NCBI GenBank assembly: GCA_947504705.1
Contig: CANNIA010000012.1
Coordinates: forward strand, 1 to 64,000
DNA length: 64,000 nucleotides
Origin: Paracoccaceae bacterium
GTDB taxonomy: Bacteria; Pseudomonadota; Alphaproteobacteria; Rhodobacterales; Rhodobacteraceae
Direction: 5' to 3'
Position numbers and translations under genes: made by a program. The notes under the pieces are model-generated. The model did no database searches and was not told where the DNA came from. It worked only from the letters and a program-made list of their open reading frames with translations. Positions 17,747-26,601 of this stretch are shown piece after piece. Position 1 is the first letter of the stretch, and every line of letters begins with the position of its first letter.

Positions 17747-18661
17747 ATGCCGATGAACATGAACAAGGAAGTTTTCATCACTTGTGCCGTCACCGGTTCG
17801 GGCGGAACGCAGGACCGTTCGCCGCATGTGCCCCGGTCGCCGAAGCAGATTGCCGACAGCGCGATTGCGGCGGCCAAGGCGGGGGCGGCGGTGGTGCATT
17901 GCCATGTGCGTGACCCCGAAACCGGGAAACCCAGCCGCCGGCTGGACTATTACCGCGAGGTGACCGAGCGCATCCGTGACAGCGATACCGATGTCGTGTT
18001 GAACCTGACCGCCGGGATGGGCGGCGACATGCTGTTCGACGGCACCGAATCCATGGACCGGATGGCCGACCATTCCGACATGTGCGGTGCGGAGGAACGC
18101 GTGGCCCATATCGTCGAATGCCGCCCGGAAATCTGCACGCTGGACTGCGGCACGATGAACTTCAACGAGGCCGATTACGTCATGGTCAACACCCCCGGCA
18201 TGCTGCGCGACATGGCGCGGCGGATGACGGCGGCAGGCGTTCGGATCGAGATCGAGGCGTTTGATACCGGCCATCTGTGGCTGGCCAAGCAGCTGGCCTC
18301 CGAAGGCGTGATCCCCGAGCCGGTGCTGGTGCAGCTGTGCATGGGCGTTCCGTGGGGCGCGCCGGACGACCTCAACACCTTCATGGCGATGGTGAACAAC
18401 GTCCCCGCAGGCTGGCATTTCAGCGCCTTTGGTCTGGGCCGGAACGAAATGGCCTATGTCGCCGCCGCCACGCTGGCCGGTGGCAACGTCCGCGTCGGTC
18501 TGGAAGACAACCTCTGGCTGGAAAAGGGCGTGCTAGCCACCAACGCCCAACTGGTGGAACGTGCCGCGACCCTGATCGAGACCATGGGCGCGCGGGTGAT
18601 CACACCGGCCGAAGTGCGGGCGAAGCTGAAGCTGGAGAAGCGGGCACCGGTGGCGAAGTGA
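17747..18661 (+). CDS. Beta-keto acid cleavage enzyme (BKACE), probable 3-dehydrocarnitine cleavage
   Basis: A zinc-dependent TIM-barrel enzyme of the 3-keto-5-aminohexanoate cleavage family. With carnitine dehydrogenase next door the expected reaction is 3-dehydrocarnitine plus acetyl-CoA to betainyl-CoA plus acetoacetate. The 304-residue protein shows the metal-binding VVHCHVRDP motif with His51 and His53. Three ATGs lie within 13 bases; 17747 is preferred because GGAGGGG is five bases upstream. It is the first gene of the operon and lies opposite the GlxA-type regulator, with an 84-base shared promoter gap. Confidence 0.9.
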   Translation: MPMNMNKEVFITCAVTGSGGTQDRSPHVPRSPKQIADSAIAAAKAGAAVVHCHVRDPETGKPSRRLDYYREVTERIRDSDTDVVLNLTAGMGGDMLFDGTESMDRMADHSDMCGAEERVAHIVECRPEICTLDCGTMNFNEADYVMVNTPGMLRDMARRMTAAGVRIEIEAFDTGHLWLAKQLASEGVIPEPVLVQLCMGVPWGAPDDLNTFMAMVNNVPAGWHFSAFGLGRNEMAYVAAATLAGGNVRVGLEDNLWLEKGVLATNAQLVERAATLIETMGARVITPAEVRAKLKLEKRAPVAK

Positions 18662-18670
18662 TCGCTCAGG

Positions 18671-18970
18671 ATGCTCTTTGACGTGGCCATGTATGGCGGA
18701 ATGACGATTTGCTTCAGCTTGGGAGTTCTCATGGGGCTGAAAGACAGAATTGGAATGCTGTTCCTGGTTACAATTGGGCTTTTTGCCCTCTTGATGCTGG
18801 CGATGACGCTCAAGGGGCGAAACACGGAATACGGTGCAGGCGACACGATGACCGCAATCACATTCGTGTCGCTGCTAATTTGGCTTCCCGCCTACTGGGC
18901 GGGGTTTCTTATCAGCGCGGTAGCTCGATGGTTGTCGGCAGCGCTTCGCGACCAAAGGACTCGGAAATGA
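18671..18970 (+). CDS. Small membrane protein embedded in the carnitine operon, unrecognised
   Basis: A 99-residue protein with three hydrophobic segments (about residues 7-24, 28-47 and 60-88) and a basic tail ending RDQRTRK. Its TGA overlaps the ATG of carnitine dehydrogenase (ATGA at 18967-18970), so translation is coupled to the enzyme. The sequence is visibly AT-richer than both neighbours. I recognise no family. It might be a transport or anchoring subunit for the pathway or a selfish insertion that preserved operon translation. No strong ribosome site is seen upstream. Confidence 0.6.
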   Translation: MLFDVAMYGGMTICFSLGVLMGLKDRIGMLFLVTIGLFALLMLAMTLKGRNTEYGAGDTMTAITFVSLLIWLPAYWAGFLISAVARWLSAALRDQRTRK

Positions 18971-20451
18971 CGAAGAACAGAAAAGCAGCAATCATCGGTG
19001 GCGGGGTTATCGGCGGCGGGTGGGCCGCTCGGTTCCTTCTGAACGGCTGGGATGTGGCCGTGTTCGACCCCGATCCCGAAGCGCCCCGCAAGGTGGGCGA
19101 GGTGATCGGCAATGCCCGCAAGTCGCTGCCCGCGCTTTCGGATATTCCAATGGTGGCCGAGGGCAAGCTGACCTTCGCGCAGACCATCACCGAGGCCGTG
19201 CAAGGCGCACATTACATTCAGGAGTCGGTCAGCGAGCGGCTGGACCTGAAGCATCGGGTCTATGCCCAGATCCAGCAAGCGGCGGAACTTGGCACGCCCA
19301 TCGGGTCGTCAACCAGCGGGTTCAAGCCCAGCGAGTTGCAGGAAAACGCGGCGAACCCCAGCGTGATCTTTGTGGCCCACCCGTTCAACCCGGTCTATCT
19401 GCTGCCCTTGGCCGAAGTGGTGCCCTCGGCCAAGTCCGATGCATCGGTGATCGAAAATGCCAAGGACATCCTGCGCGAAATCGGGATGTTCCCCTTGCAC
19501 GTCCGCAAGGAAATCGACGCCCATATCGCCGACCGCTTCCTTGAGGCCGTCTGGCGTGAGGCGCTGTGGCTGGTCAAGGACGGCGTTGCCACCACCGAGG
19601 AAATCGACGAGGCGATCCGCATGGGCTTTGGCCTGCGTTGGGGGCAGATGGGCCTCTTTGAGACCTATCGCGTTGCCGGTGGTGAAGCCGGGATGAAGCA
19701 TTTCATGGCGCAGTTCGGGCCCTGCCTGACCTGGCCCTGGACCAAGCTGATGGATGTGCCCGAGTTCAACGACGAGCTTGTCGATCTGATCGCAGGCCAG
19801 TCCGATGCACAATCGGGCCACCATACCATCCGCGAGCTGGAGCGTATTCGCGACGGCAACCTGATCGGGTTCCTGCGCAGCCTGAAGGAACGCAACTGGG
19901 GCGCGGGCAAGGTTTTGCGCGAACATGACGAACGCCGTGCAGTCGCCCTGCACGCCGAACTGGCCAAGGGCATCGACACCGGGGCCAAGGCCGCGCCGTT
20001 GGTCATGTATCACGGTCAGGTCCTGCCGGGCTGGATCGACTATAACGGCCACATGACGGAAAGCCGGTATCTCTTCGTCTGTTCGGAAGCCTGCGACAAC
20101 TTCCTGCGGATGATCGGCGCGGGGATGGATTACGTTGCGGCGGGGCATTCCTTCTATACCGCCGAAACCCATATCCGGCACCTCGGTGAGGCCAGGCTGG
20201 GCGATGCGGTCCGGGGCGAGATGCAGATCCTGACGGCGGATGAAAAGCGGTTCCGCAGCTTTGTGCGGATCATGATCGGTGACACCTGCGTGGCTACGGT
20301 CGAACAGCTTTGCCTGCATGTCGACATGAAGGCTGGCAAGACCATGCCAGCGTCGCCAGAGGTCTGGGCCAAGCTGGAGGGCGTCGCCAAGGCCCATGCC
20401 GGGCTGCCGATGCCGGAAGGTGCAGGCCGCGCCGTGGGGCAGAAGAAGTGA
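18967..20451 (+). CDS. L-carnitine 3-dehydrogenase fused to betainyl-CoA thioesterase
   Basis: A 494-residue fusion. Residues 1-315 form a 3-hydroxyacyl-CoA dehydrogenase-like NAD enzyme (IIGGGVIGGGWAARFL dinucleotide loop; SSTSGF and HPFNPVYLLPLAE substrate motifs) that oxidises L-carnitine to 3-dehydrocarnitine. Residues about 340-480 are a hotdog thioesterase with WIDYNGHM. Such fusions are known in rhizobia, where the thioesterase hydrolyses the betainyl-CoA made by the cleavage enzyme. The ATG overlaps the preceding stop, and its own stop overlaps the next start. Confidence 0.92.
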   Translation: MTKNRKAAIIGGGVIGGGWAARFLLNGWDVAVFDPDPEAPRKVGEVIGNARKSLPALSDIPMVAEGKLTFAQTITEAVQGAHYIQESVSERLDLKHRVYAQIQQAAELGTPIGSSTSGFKPSELQENAANPSVIFVAHPFNPVYLLPLAEVVPSAKSDASVIENAKDILREIGMFPLHVRKEIDAHIADRFLEAVWREALWLVKDGVATTEEIDEAIRMGFGLRWGQMGLFETYRVAGGEAGMKHFMAQFGPCLTWPWTKLMDVPEFNDELVDLIAGQSDAQSGHHTIRELERIRDGNLIGFLRSLKERNWGAGKVLREHDERRAVALHAELAKGIDTGAKAAPLVMYHGQVLPGWIDYNGHMTESRYLFVCSEACDNFLRMIGAGMDYVAAGHSFYTAETHIRHLGEARLGDAVRGEMQILTADEKRFRSFVRIMIGDTCVATVEQLCLHVDMKAGKTMPASPEVWAKLEGVAKAHAGLPMPEGAGRAVGQKK

Positions 20452-21200
20452 AGCGCTGCCTGATCACGGCGGGGGCGAACGGGATCGGGCTGGTCATGGC
20501 CCGGGCCTTCGCCGATGCAGGCTACCTGGTCTGGGTCACCGATGTGGACCACGGCGCAGTGGCCGCTTTGCCCGCCGGGATCAGGGGCACGGTCTGCGAT
20601 GCCTCGAACGAGGCGGCGATGGAACTGCTGTTTGCCGAGGTCGCCAAAGACTGGGGCGGACTGGATGTCCTCTGCGCCAATGCCGGGATCAAGGGCCCGA
20701 CAGCGGCGATCGAGGATATGCCGCTGGAAGGCTGGCACCAGTGCATCGGCGTGAACCTTGACGGGGCGATGCTTGCGGCAAAATACGGCGCGCGGCTGAT
20801 GAAGCCTGCAGGGCGCGGCTGCATGATCTTTACCTCGTCCACCGCCGGGATCTATGGCGTCCCCTACCGCGCGCCCTATGCGGCGGCGAAATGGGCGGTC
20901 ATCGGGCTGATGAAGACCGTGGCGATGGAACTTGGCCCCTTCGGCATCCGCGCCAATGCGATCTGCCCCGGTTCGGTGAACGGCCCCCGCATCGACCGCG
21001 TGATCGAGGCGGAAGCCGCCGCCAAGGGCACAACCCCGGACGTGATCCGGCAAGGCTATGCCTCTGGCACCGCGCTGAAGCGGCTGACCGATCCTGAAGA
21101 CGTGGCGCATATGGCGCTTTTCCTCGCCTCAGACGGCGCACGCATGGTCTCGGGCCAAGCGATGACCGTCGACGGCTTTACCATCAATCCCGATCCGTGA
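20448..21200 (+). CDS. Short-chain dehydrogenase/reductase of the carnitine operon
   Basis: A 250-residue classical SDR with TAGANGIG cofactor loop, NAG motif in CANAGIKG, and catalytic Ser-Tyr-Lys in STAGIYGVPYRAPYAAAK. It starts at GTG 20448, which overlaps the dehydrogenase stop by four bases. Its step is unclear: reduction of acetoacetate to 3-hydroxybutyrate, oxidation of a carnitine isomer, or a side reaction are all compatible. Operon position argues for a role in quaternary amine breakdown. Confidence 0.86.
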   Translation: MKRCLITAGANGIGLVMARAFADAGYLVWVTDVDHGAVAALPAGIRGTVCDASNEAAMELLFAEVAKDWGGLDVLCANAGIKGPTAAIEDMPLEGWHQCIGVNLDGAMLAAKYGARLMKPAGRGCMIFTSSTAGIYGVPYRAPYAAAKWAVIGLMKTVAMELGPFGIRANAICPGSVNGPRIDRVIEAEAAAKGTTPDVIRQGYASGTALKRLTDPEDVAHMALFLASDGARMVSGQAMTVDGFTINPDP

Positions 21201-21207
21201 GGGCATA

Positions 21208-22371
21208 ATGGATTTCGGTCTGAACGAAGAACAGCAGATGATCGTCGACACGACGCGGGCCTTTGTCGAGGCGGAGCTTTATCCGCACGAGCTTGAGGTC
21301 GAACGCACCGGCCATCTGCCGCTGGAACTGATCAAAGAGATCCAGAAAAAGGCCATCGCTGCAGGACTTTATGCCGCCAACATGCCGGCGGAAGTCGGTG
21401 GCGCTGGCCTCGATACCCTGTCTTGGCTTCTCTACGAAAAGGAACTCGGCCGCGCAAATTATGCGCTGCACTGGACGACTGTAGCACGGCCGTCGAACAT
21501 CCTTTTGGCCGGGAATGTCGAACAGCGCGAGCAGTATCTGATGCCCTGTATTCGCGGCGAGACATGGGATTGCCTTGCGATGACCGAACCGGGCGCGGGG
21601 TCGGACCTGCGGGGAATGAAGGCCAGCGCGCGGCAGGATGGCGATGACTGGATCCTGAACGGCACCAAGCATTTCATTTCCCATGCCGACCTTGCAGGCT
21701 TTGCGATCTGCTTCATGGCCACGGGCGAAGAACAGACCCCGCGCGGCCCGAAAAAGCTGATCACCGCCTTCTTTGTCGACAAAGGCACGCCGGGTTTTGC
21801 CGTGCGCGACGGCTATCGCAACGTCTCGCACCGGGGCTATACCAACGCGGTCCTCGAATTCGACGACTGCCGCATCAACAAGCGCCAGATTTTGGGCGAG
21901 GTTCACAAGGGCTTTGAAGTCGCCAACTCCTGGCTGGGTGCGACGCGCCTGCAAGTCGCCTCGACCTGCCTTGGCCGCGCCGAACGCGCGCTTGGCCATG
22001 CGATCCAGTATTCTGCCGAGCGCAAGCAGTTTGGCCAGCAGATCAGCAAGTTTCAGGGGATCAGCTTCAAGCTGGCCGACATGGCGATGGAGCTGAAGGC
22101 GGCGGAACTGCTGACCCGCGAGGCCGCGTGGAAATACGACCAAGGCACGGTGACCGAAGCCGACATGTCGATGGCCAAGCTGAAGGCGACCGAAGTGCTG
22201 GCGATGGTGGCGGATGAGGCGATCCAGATCCACGGCGGCATGGGGCTGATGGACGAGCTGCCGCTGGAACGCATCTGGCGCGACAGCCGGGTGGAACGGA
22301 TCTGGGAGGGCACCTCCGAAATCCAGCGCCACATCATCAGCCGCGAACTTCTGCGCGCGGTCGGTGGCTGA
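21208..22371 (+). CDS. Acyl-CoA dehydrogenase, probable gamma-butyrobetainyl-CoA dehydrogenase / CaiA-like
   Basis: FAD enzyme of 387 residues with the signatures AMTEPGAGSDL and QIHGGMG and a catalytic glutamate in RIWEGTSEIQ near the C-terminus. Beside a CaiD-type hydratase and a CoA ligase, the likely reaction is gamma-butyrobetainyl-CoA to crotonobetainyl-CoA. In E. coli CaiA works in the opposite, reducing direction; which way this one runs depends on its electron acceptor, which is not encoded here. Starts seven bases after the SDR stop. Confidence 0.9.
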   Translation: MDFGLNEEQQMIVDTTRAFVEAELYPHELEVERTGHLPLELIKEIQKKAIAAGLYAANMPAEVGGAGLDTLSWLLYEKELGRANYALHWTTVARPSNILLAGNVEQREQYLMPCIRGETWDCLAMTEPGAGSDLRGMKASARQDGDDWILNGTKHFISHADLAGFAICFMATGEEQTPRGPKKLITAFFVDKGTPGFAVRDGYRNVSHRGYTNAVLEFDDCRINKRQILGEVHKGFEVANSWLGATRLQVASTCLGRAERALGHAIQYSAERKQFGQQISKFQGISFKLADMAMELKAAELLTREAAWKYDQGTVTEADMSMAKLKATEVLAMVADEAIQIHGGMGLMDELPLERIWRDSRVERIWEGTSEIQRHIISRELLRAVGG

Positions 22372-22377
22372 CCGACC

Positions 22378-22788
22378 ATGGACAACAATTTGTACGCCTT
22401 CCTGCAATCGAGCGCGGGTGCCCTCACGGTTCGGGGGCTAAGTCTGCTGCTTGCGCTTGCGGCGGTTGGAATTGCGATCTTCGCGCTACGATCATACATT
22501 CGTGGTCAAAAAGACGAAGGCACGGAACTGGGTGCAGCACCTTGGGGGCTGCTTCTCGGCACCTTTAGAGACACGTTCACCATAACCGTCCTCTACTCTG
22601 CCTACTACGTTCTTGATCTTTCGTCGTCTTTGAAAATTTTCCTTCCCGATAGTGCAAGTGACGCCGCTATGTCGACGCGGATCGGAATGACGCTGGTCCA
22701 TATAATCCTTGAACTTGCCGTCCTCTTCATCGCCGCCCGTCGCATCGCTTCGATTGGACGGTGGCTCAGCGCGCGAGCCAAACAATGA
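22378..22788 (+). CDS. Second small membrane protein embedded in the carnitine operon, unrecognised
   Basis: A 136-residue protein with three hydrophobic segments (about residues 15-37, 52-75 and 105-122) and a basic C-terminus RIASIGRWLSARAKQ. Its stop overlaps the start of the CoA ligase gene (ATGA at 22785-22788), so it is coupled to it. The C-terminal RWLSA resembles the RWLSAALRDQ tail of the other embedded protein at 18671, but the two are otherwise not clearly related. Base composition is again lower in GC than the enzymes. No family is recognised. Confidence 0.6.
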   Translation: MDNNLYAFLQSSAGALTVRGLSLLLALAAVGIAIFALRSYIRGQKDEGTELGAAPWGLLLGTFRDTFTITVLYSAYYVLDLSSSLKIFLPDSASDAAMSTRIGMTLVHIILELAVLFIAARRIASIGRWLSARAKQ

Positions 22789-24773
22789 CCCACGTACTTG
22801 ACCGTCTGCTTCGCCCCAAGACCATCGCCGTTCTGGGGGCTGGCTGGGCCCGGAACGTGATCGAGCAATGCCAGAAGATGGGCTTCAAGGGCCCCGTCTG
22901 GCCCGTGCATCCGACCAAGACCGAGATCGGGGGCCTCAAGGCCTATCCCTCGCTTGCCGACCTGCCCGAACCGCCCGACGCGACCTTCATTGGCGTGAAC
23001 CGCATGGCTACGGTTGAGGTGGTCGAGGAGTTGCGCCGGATGGGTGCGGGGGGCGCGATCTGTTTCGCCTCTGGCTGGACCGAAGCGGGCGAGCCGGGGC
23101 TGCAGGCCAAGCTGGTCGCAGCAGCGGGCGAGATGCCGATCCTCGGGCCGAACTGCTACGGCGTGATCAACAATTTGGACGGGGCACTTCTCTGGCCCGA
23201 CCAGCACGGTGGCGTGCCGGTGCAAAAGGGCGTGGCCTTGGTCAGCCAGTCATCGAACATCGTCATCAACATGGGGATGCAGCAGCGCGGGCTGCCGGTC
23301 GCCTATGTCGCCTGTCTGGGCAATGCTGCCGTTGTGGGGCTGGCGGAACTGACTGGGGCGCTTCTGGATGATCCACGCGTGACAGCGGTCGGGCTTTACA
23401 TCGAAGGCATCGACGATGCCCCGGCCTTTGCCGCCCTGGCCGAGAAGGCCCGCGCGATGGGCAAGGGGGTGGTGGCGATCAAGTCGGGCAAGACCGAACT
23501 TTCGCGGACCGCTGCCGCGTCACACACCGCCTCGCTGGCCGGTGGCGGGGCCGCCTCCAGCGCCTTTCTGCGGCAGATCGGGGTGGCGGAGGTCAATACG
23601 CCTTCGGAACTGATCGAGACGCTGAAAATCTTCCACATGCACGGGCCGCAGATTGGCACGCGCATCTGTTCGCTGTCGTGCTCAGGTGGCGAAGCGGGGT
23701 TGGTCGCCGACTTGGCAGCGCCCTACGGGATCGACTTCCCTCCCGTGCCGCAAGTCACGCATGAACGGCTGTTTGCCGTGCTGGGCGAGATCCCCACAAT
23801 CTCCAACCCATTGGATTATCACACCTTCATCTGGGGCGACGGGCCGAAGACCACCGAGGTCTTCAGCGCAATGCTGGATGCCTATGACGCGGGCATCTAC
23901 ATCATCGACAGCCCGCGTCCGGATCGGTGCGACCCGTCCGGCTATCAACCCGCCTTCGACGCGATCACCACCGCGCAGAAGGTGACGGGGAAAATCGCTT
24001 TCCCGGTCGCCTCCATGGCCGAGAACCTTGGCGAGGCCCGGGTTCAGGCGATGATGGAAGACGGCATCTGCGCGCTGCTGGGGCTGGAGACTGCGCTCGC
24101 GGCAATCAAGGCGGCGCAGACCCCGGCAGGGGTTGTGGGCTGGCGACCAGTGGCGGCGCTCCCCCCGCGCGAGACGCGGATGCTGACGGAGGCTGAGGGC
24201 AAGGCGCTTTTGGCCAAGGCGGGCGTTGCGGTGCCGAAGGCGGTGACTGGGCCGACGCTGGCGTCCTTGGATGTGGCGGGCCTGACGCCACCCTTCGCGC
24301 TGAAGGGGCTGGGCTTTGCCCACAAGACCGAAGCCGGGGCGGTGCGTCTGGGGCTTTCGACGCTGGACGGTCAGGCCGAAATGAAGGGCGCGACCGGCTA
24401 TCTGGTTGAAGAGATGGTGACCGGGACTGTCGGGGAAATCCTGCTCGGCCTGCGGCGTGACCCGGTCTATGGCGTGACGCTGACGCTTGGCATGGGCGGA
24501 GTCACCGCCGAAGTTCTGGCCGATACGGTGACGCTGGTCCTGCCCTGTACGCAAGCGCAGGTGCTGGAGGCTGCACAGCGTCTGCGGTTGTGGCCGTTGT
24601 TGGACGGTTACCGCGGCAGGCCGAAGGCTGACATGGCAGCGGTGGCCGAAATCGCGGTCAGGCTGGGTCAGTTGATGCTGGCCGACGAAAGCCTTGAGGA
24701 AATCGAAATCAACCCCGTCCTCGTGCGCCAACAGGGTGCCGTAGCGGTGGATGCATTGATCAGGAGAGTGTGA
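22785..24773 (+). CDS. NDP-forming acyl-CoA ligase (acetate-CoA ligase family), probable betaine-CoA ligase
   Basis: A 662-residue enzyme with CoA-binding domain (1-130), two ligase-CoA domains (about 140-430) and a C-terminal ATP-grasp domain (about 465-655). The active-site histidine lies in AASHTASLAG, matching the SHTG(S/A)LAG family motif. It would activate gamma-butyrobetaine, crotonobetaine or carnitine with CoA, the task done in E. coli by the unrelated AMP-forming CaiC and CoA transferase CaiB. Starts at ATG 22785 overlapping the small membrane gene; stop overlaps the caiD-like start. Confidence 0.9.
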   Translation: MTHVLDRLLRPKTIAVLGAGWARNVIEQCQKMGFKGPVWPVHPTKTEIGGLKAYPSLADLPEPPDATFIGVNRMATVEVVEELRRMGAGGAICFASGWTEAGEPGLQAKLVAAAGEMPILGPNCYGVINNLDGALLWPDQHGGVPVQKGVALVSQSSNIVINMGMQQRGLPVAYVACLGNAAVVGLAELTGALLDDPRVTAVGLYIEGIDDAPAFAALAEKARAMGKGVVAIKSGKTELSRTAAASHTASLAGGGAASSAFLRQIGVAEVNTPSELIETLKIFHMHGPQIGTRICSLSCSGGEAGLVADLAAPYGIDFPPVPQVTHERLFAVLGEIPTISNPLDYHTFIWGDGPKTTEVFSAMLDAYDAGIYIIDSPRPDRCDPSGYQPAFDAITTAQKVTGKIAFPVASMAENLGEARVQAMMEDGICALLGLETALAAIKAAQTPAGVVGWRPVAALPPRETRMLTEAEGKALLAKAGVAVPKAVTGPTLASLDVAGLTPPFALKGLGFAHKTEAGAVRLGLSTLDGQAEMKGATGYLVEEMVTGTVGEILLGLRRDPVYGVTLTLGMGGVTAEVLADTVTLVLPCTQAQVLEAAQRLRLWPLLDGYRGRPKADMAAVAEIAVRLGQLMLADESLEEIEINPVLVRQQGAVAVDALIRRV

Positions 24774-25576
24774 TGCCCGCGATGGAAATGCGAACCGAAG
24801 GCCCGATCAAGACCCGCCGCGAAGGCGCGATCTTGGAGGTGACGCTGGACGCCCCCAAGGCCAATGCGATCAGCCTGAAGACCAGCCGGGTGATGGGGCT
24901 GACCTTCCGCGACTTCCGCGATGATGACAGCCTTCGGGTCTGCATCATCCGCGCGGCGGGTGAGAAATTCTTCTGCCCCGGCTGGGACCTGAAGGCCGCC
25001 GCTGAGGGCGATGCGGTCGATGGCGACTATGGCGTCGGCGGGTTTGCAGGCCTGCAGGAACTCCCGAACCTCAACAAGCCGGTCATCGCCGCCGTGCAGG
25101 GCATCTGCTGCGGCGGCGGGTTGGAGTTTGCTTTGTCGGCGGACCTGATCCTGTGCTCCACCAACGCGACCTTTGCCCTGCCCGAAATCCGCTCGGGCAC
25201 GGTGGCCGATGCTGCGTCAATCAAGCTTCCCAAACGTATCCCCTATCACGTCGCGATGGACCTGCTGCTGACCGGCCGGTGGTTCGACGCGGAAGAGGCG
25301 CATCGCTGGGGCATCGTCAAGGAAATCTGCGCGCCAGAGGATCTGTTGGCCAAGGCTTGGGACCTTGCCCGCCTGCTGGAATCCGGCCCGCCGCTGGTCT
25401 ATGCCGCGATCAAGGAAGTGGTGCGCGAGGCTGAAAACATGCGCTTCCAAGACGCGCTGAACAAGGTCTCGAAGCGGCAGATGCCGACGGTGGACAAGCT
25501 TTACTCCAGCGAGGATCAGCTGGAGGGCGCGAAGGCCTTTGCCGAAAAGCGCGATCCGGTCTGGAAGGGGCGGTAG
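24773..25576 (+). CDS. caiD: Carnitinyl-CoA dehydratase / crotonobetainyl-CoA hydratase
   Basis: Crotonase-fold enzyme of 267 residues interconverting crotonobetainyl-CoA and L-carnitinyl-CoA. Similarity to E. coli CaiD is strong at recognisable points: GWDLKAAAEG, the oxyanion-hole GGGLEFALSAD, FALPEIRSGTV with the catalytic-type glutamate, and the C-terminal FAEKRDPVWKGR. The ATG at 24773 shares bases with the ligase TGA and has AGGAG upstream, better than the GTG one codon earlier. It is the last gene of the operon. Confidence 0.92.
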   Translation: MPAMEMRTEGPIKTRREGAILEVTLDAPKANAISLKTSRVMGLTFRDFRDDDSLRVCIIRAAGEKFFCPGWDLKAAAEGDAVDGDYGVGGFAGLQELPNLNKPVIAAVQGICCGGGLEFALSADLILCSTNATFALPEIRSGTVADAASIKLPKRIPYHVAMDLLLTGRWFDAEEAHRWGIVKEICAPEDLLAKAWDLARLLESGPPLVYAAIKEVVREAENMRFQDALNKVSKRQMPTVDKLYSSEDQLEGAKAFAEKRDPVWKGR

Positions 25577-25594
25577 GGCCCTGGTCGGGTCACA

Positions 25595-25957
25595 TCAGCT
25601 GACGTGGAAGGTCTTGGACACAATCTTCCAGCCGTCGCTGCCTTTAGACAGTAGCAGATGGTCGACCAACCAAGCTTGCGCATATTGACCGCCGACGGCG
25701 ACAAAGCCGATGTCGCCGTCGATCCGATGGGTTTCAACTTGGCAGCGTTCCGGGCCGTGCTGGCCGACAAGACTGATCGCCTCGTCGATGAAGTCCTGCA
25801 GCGACAGCCACAAAAGCTGCCCCTGATAATAGCCGATGATCGGGGCGCGGGCGTCAAATAGGGCGCGCAACGCGGCTTCATCACCGGCAACCATCGCCTG
25901 ATAGTATCTTTCGCCGATCTCGACGATTGCTTGGGCACCCGCAGTTTCAGTCATCAT
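25595..25957 (-). CDS. NTF2-like (SnoaL/DUF4440) fold protein
   Basis: A 120-residue protein with the cone-shaped NTF2-like pattern: a first helix (IVEIGERYYQAMVAGDEAAL), FDARAPIIGY, and the closing WKIVSKTFHVS strand. The family covers ketosteroid-isomerase-like enzymes and ligand-binding proteins, so no reaction is assigned. Start at one of two consecutive ATGs (25957 or 25954). It converges on the carnitine operon with an 18-base gap and is probably unrelated to it. Confidence 0.72.
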   Translation of the reverse strand: MMTETAGAQAIVEIGERYYQAMVAGDEAALRALFDARAPIIGYYQGQLLWLSLQDFIDEAISLVGQHGPERCQVETHRIDGDIGFVAVGGQYAQAWLVDHLLLSKGSDGWKIVSKTFHVS

Positions 25958-26129
25958 GTTACCCCGTTGCAGCGATTCCCGCTGACGGTGGAGCATCCCG
26001 GAGGATTCGGCGAGGGCTTTCCCTCTGGTCGAGCCTTGCCCGGTATGCATAGCTGACCCACGTTAGGTGCGCTTTCCCAAGGCAGGATTATCGGGTTAGC
26101 CTGACCCTGAACAACAGCGCGAGTGACCC

Positions 26130-26600
26130 ATGCCCAACCACGACTACACCACGCGTATCCTCTGGACCGGGAACCGGGGTGAGGGGACGGCGCATTACAA
26201 GGCTTATGACCGGACCTGGGACATCGCGGTACCGGGGAAGGCGGTGGTCCATTGCTCCAACGATCCGCTTCTGGGGGGCGATCCCGCGAAGATGAACCCG
26301 GAGGATCTGCTGCTGTCCGCCCTCTCCTCCTGCCACATGCTGTGGTATCTGCATTATGCCAGCGATGCGGGGATCGTGGTGACCTCCTATTCCGACAGCA
26401 CTCTTGGAGTGGGTGAAGTCGGGCGCGGAGGCGCGGGGCGGTTCGTCAGGGCGACCCTGCAGCCGCATGTGGGGGTGAAGGCCGGGACCGATCTTGCAGC
26501 GGCAGAGGCGATCCACCACCGCATTCACGAAGTCTGCTTCATCGCCCGTTCGGTAAATTTCCCGGTGGATTACGCGCCGAGTTTCGTGGTCGAGGGCTGA
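26130..26600 (+). CDS. OsmC-family peroxiredoxin-like protein
   Basis: A 156-residue protein with the two redox cysteines of the OsmC/Ohr superfamily: Cys68 in SSCHM and Cys136 in EVCFIARS. The motif MNPEDLLLSALSSCH is typical. Members reduce organic hydroperoxides, but the cluster to which this one belongs (OsmC proper, Ohr or a YhfA-like group) is not certain. Transcribed alone, with repeat R1 just after its stop. Confidence 0.86.
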   Translation: MPNHDYTTRILWTGNRGEGTAHYKAYDRTWDIAVPGKAVVHCSNDPLLGGDPAKMNPEDLLLSALSSCHMLWYLHYASDAGIVVTSYSDSTLGVGEVGRGGAGRFVRATLQPHVGVKAGTDLAAAEAIHHRIHEVCFIARSVNFPVDYAPSFVVEG

Positions 26601-26601
26601 A

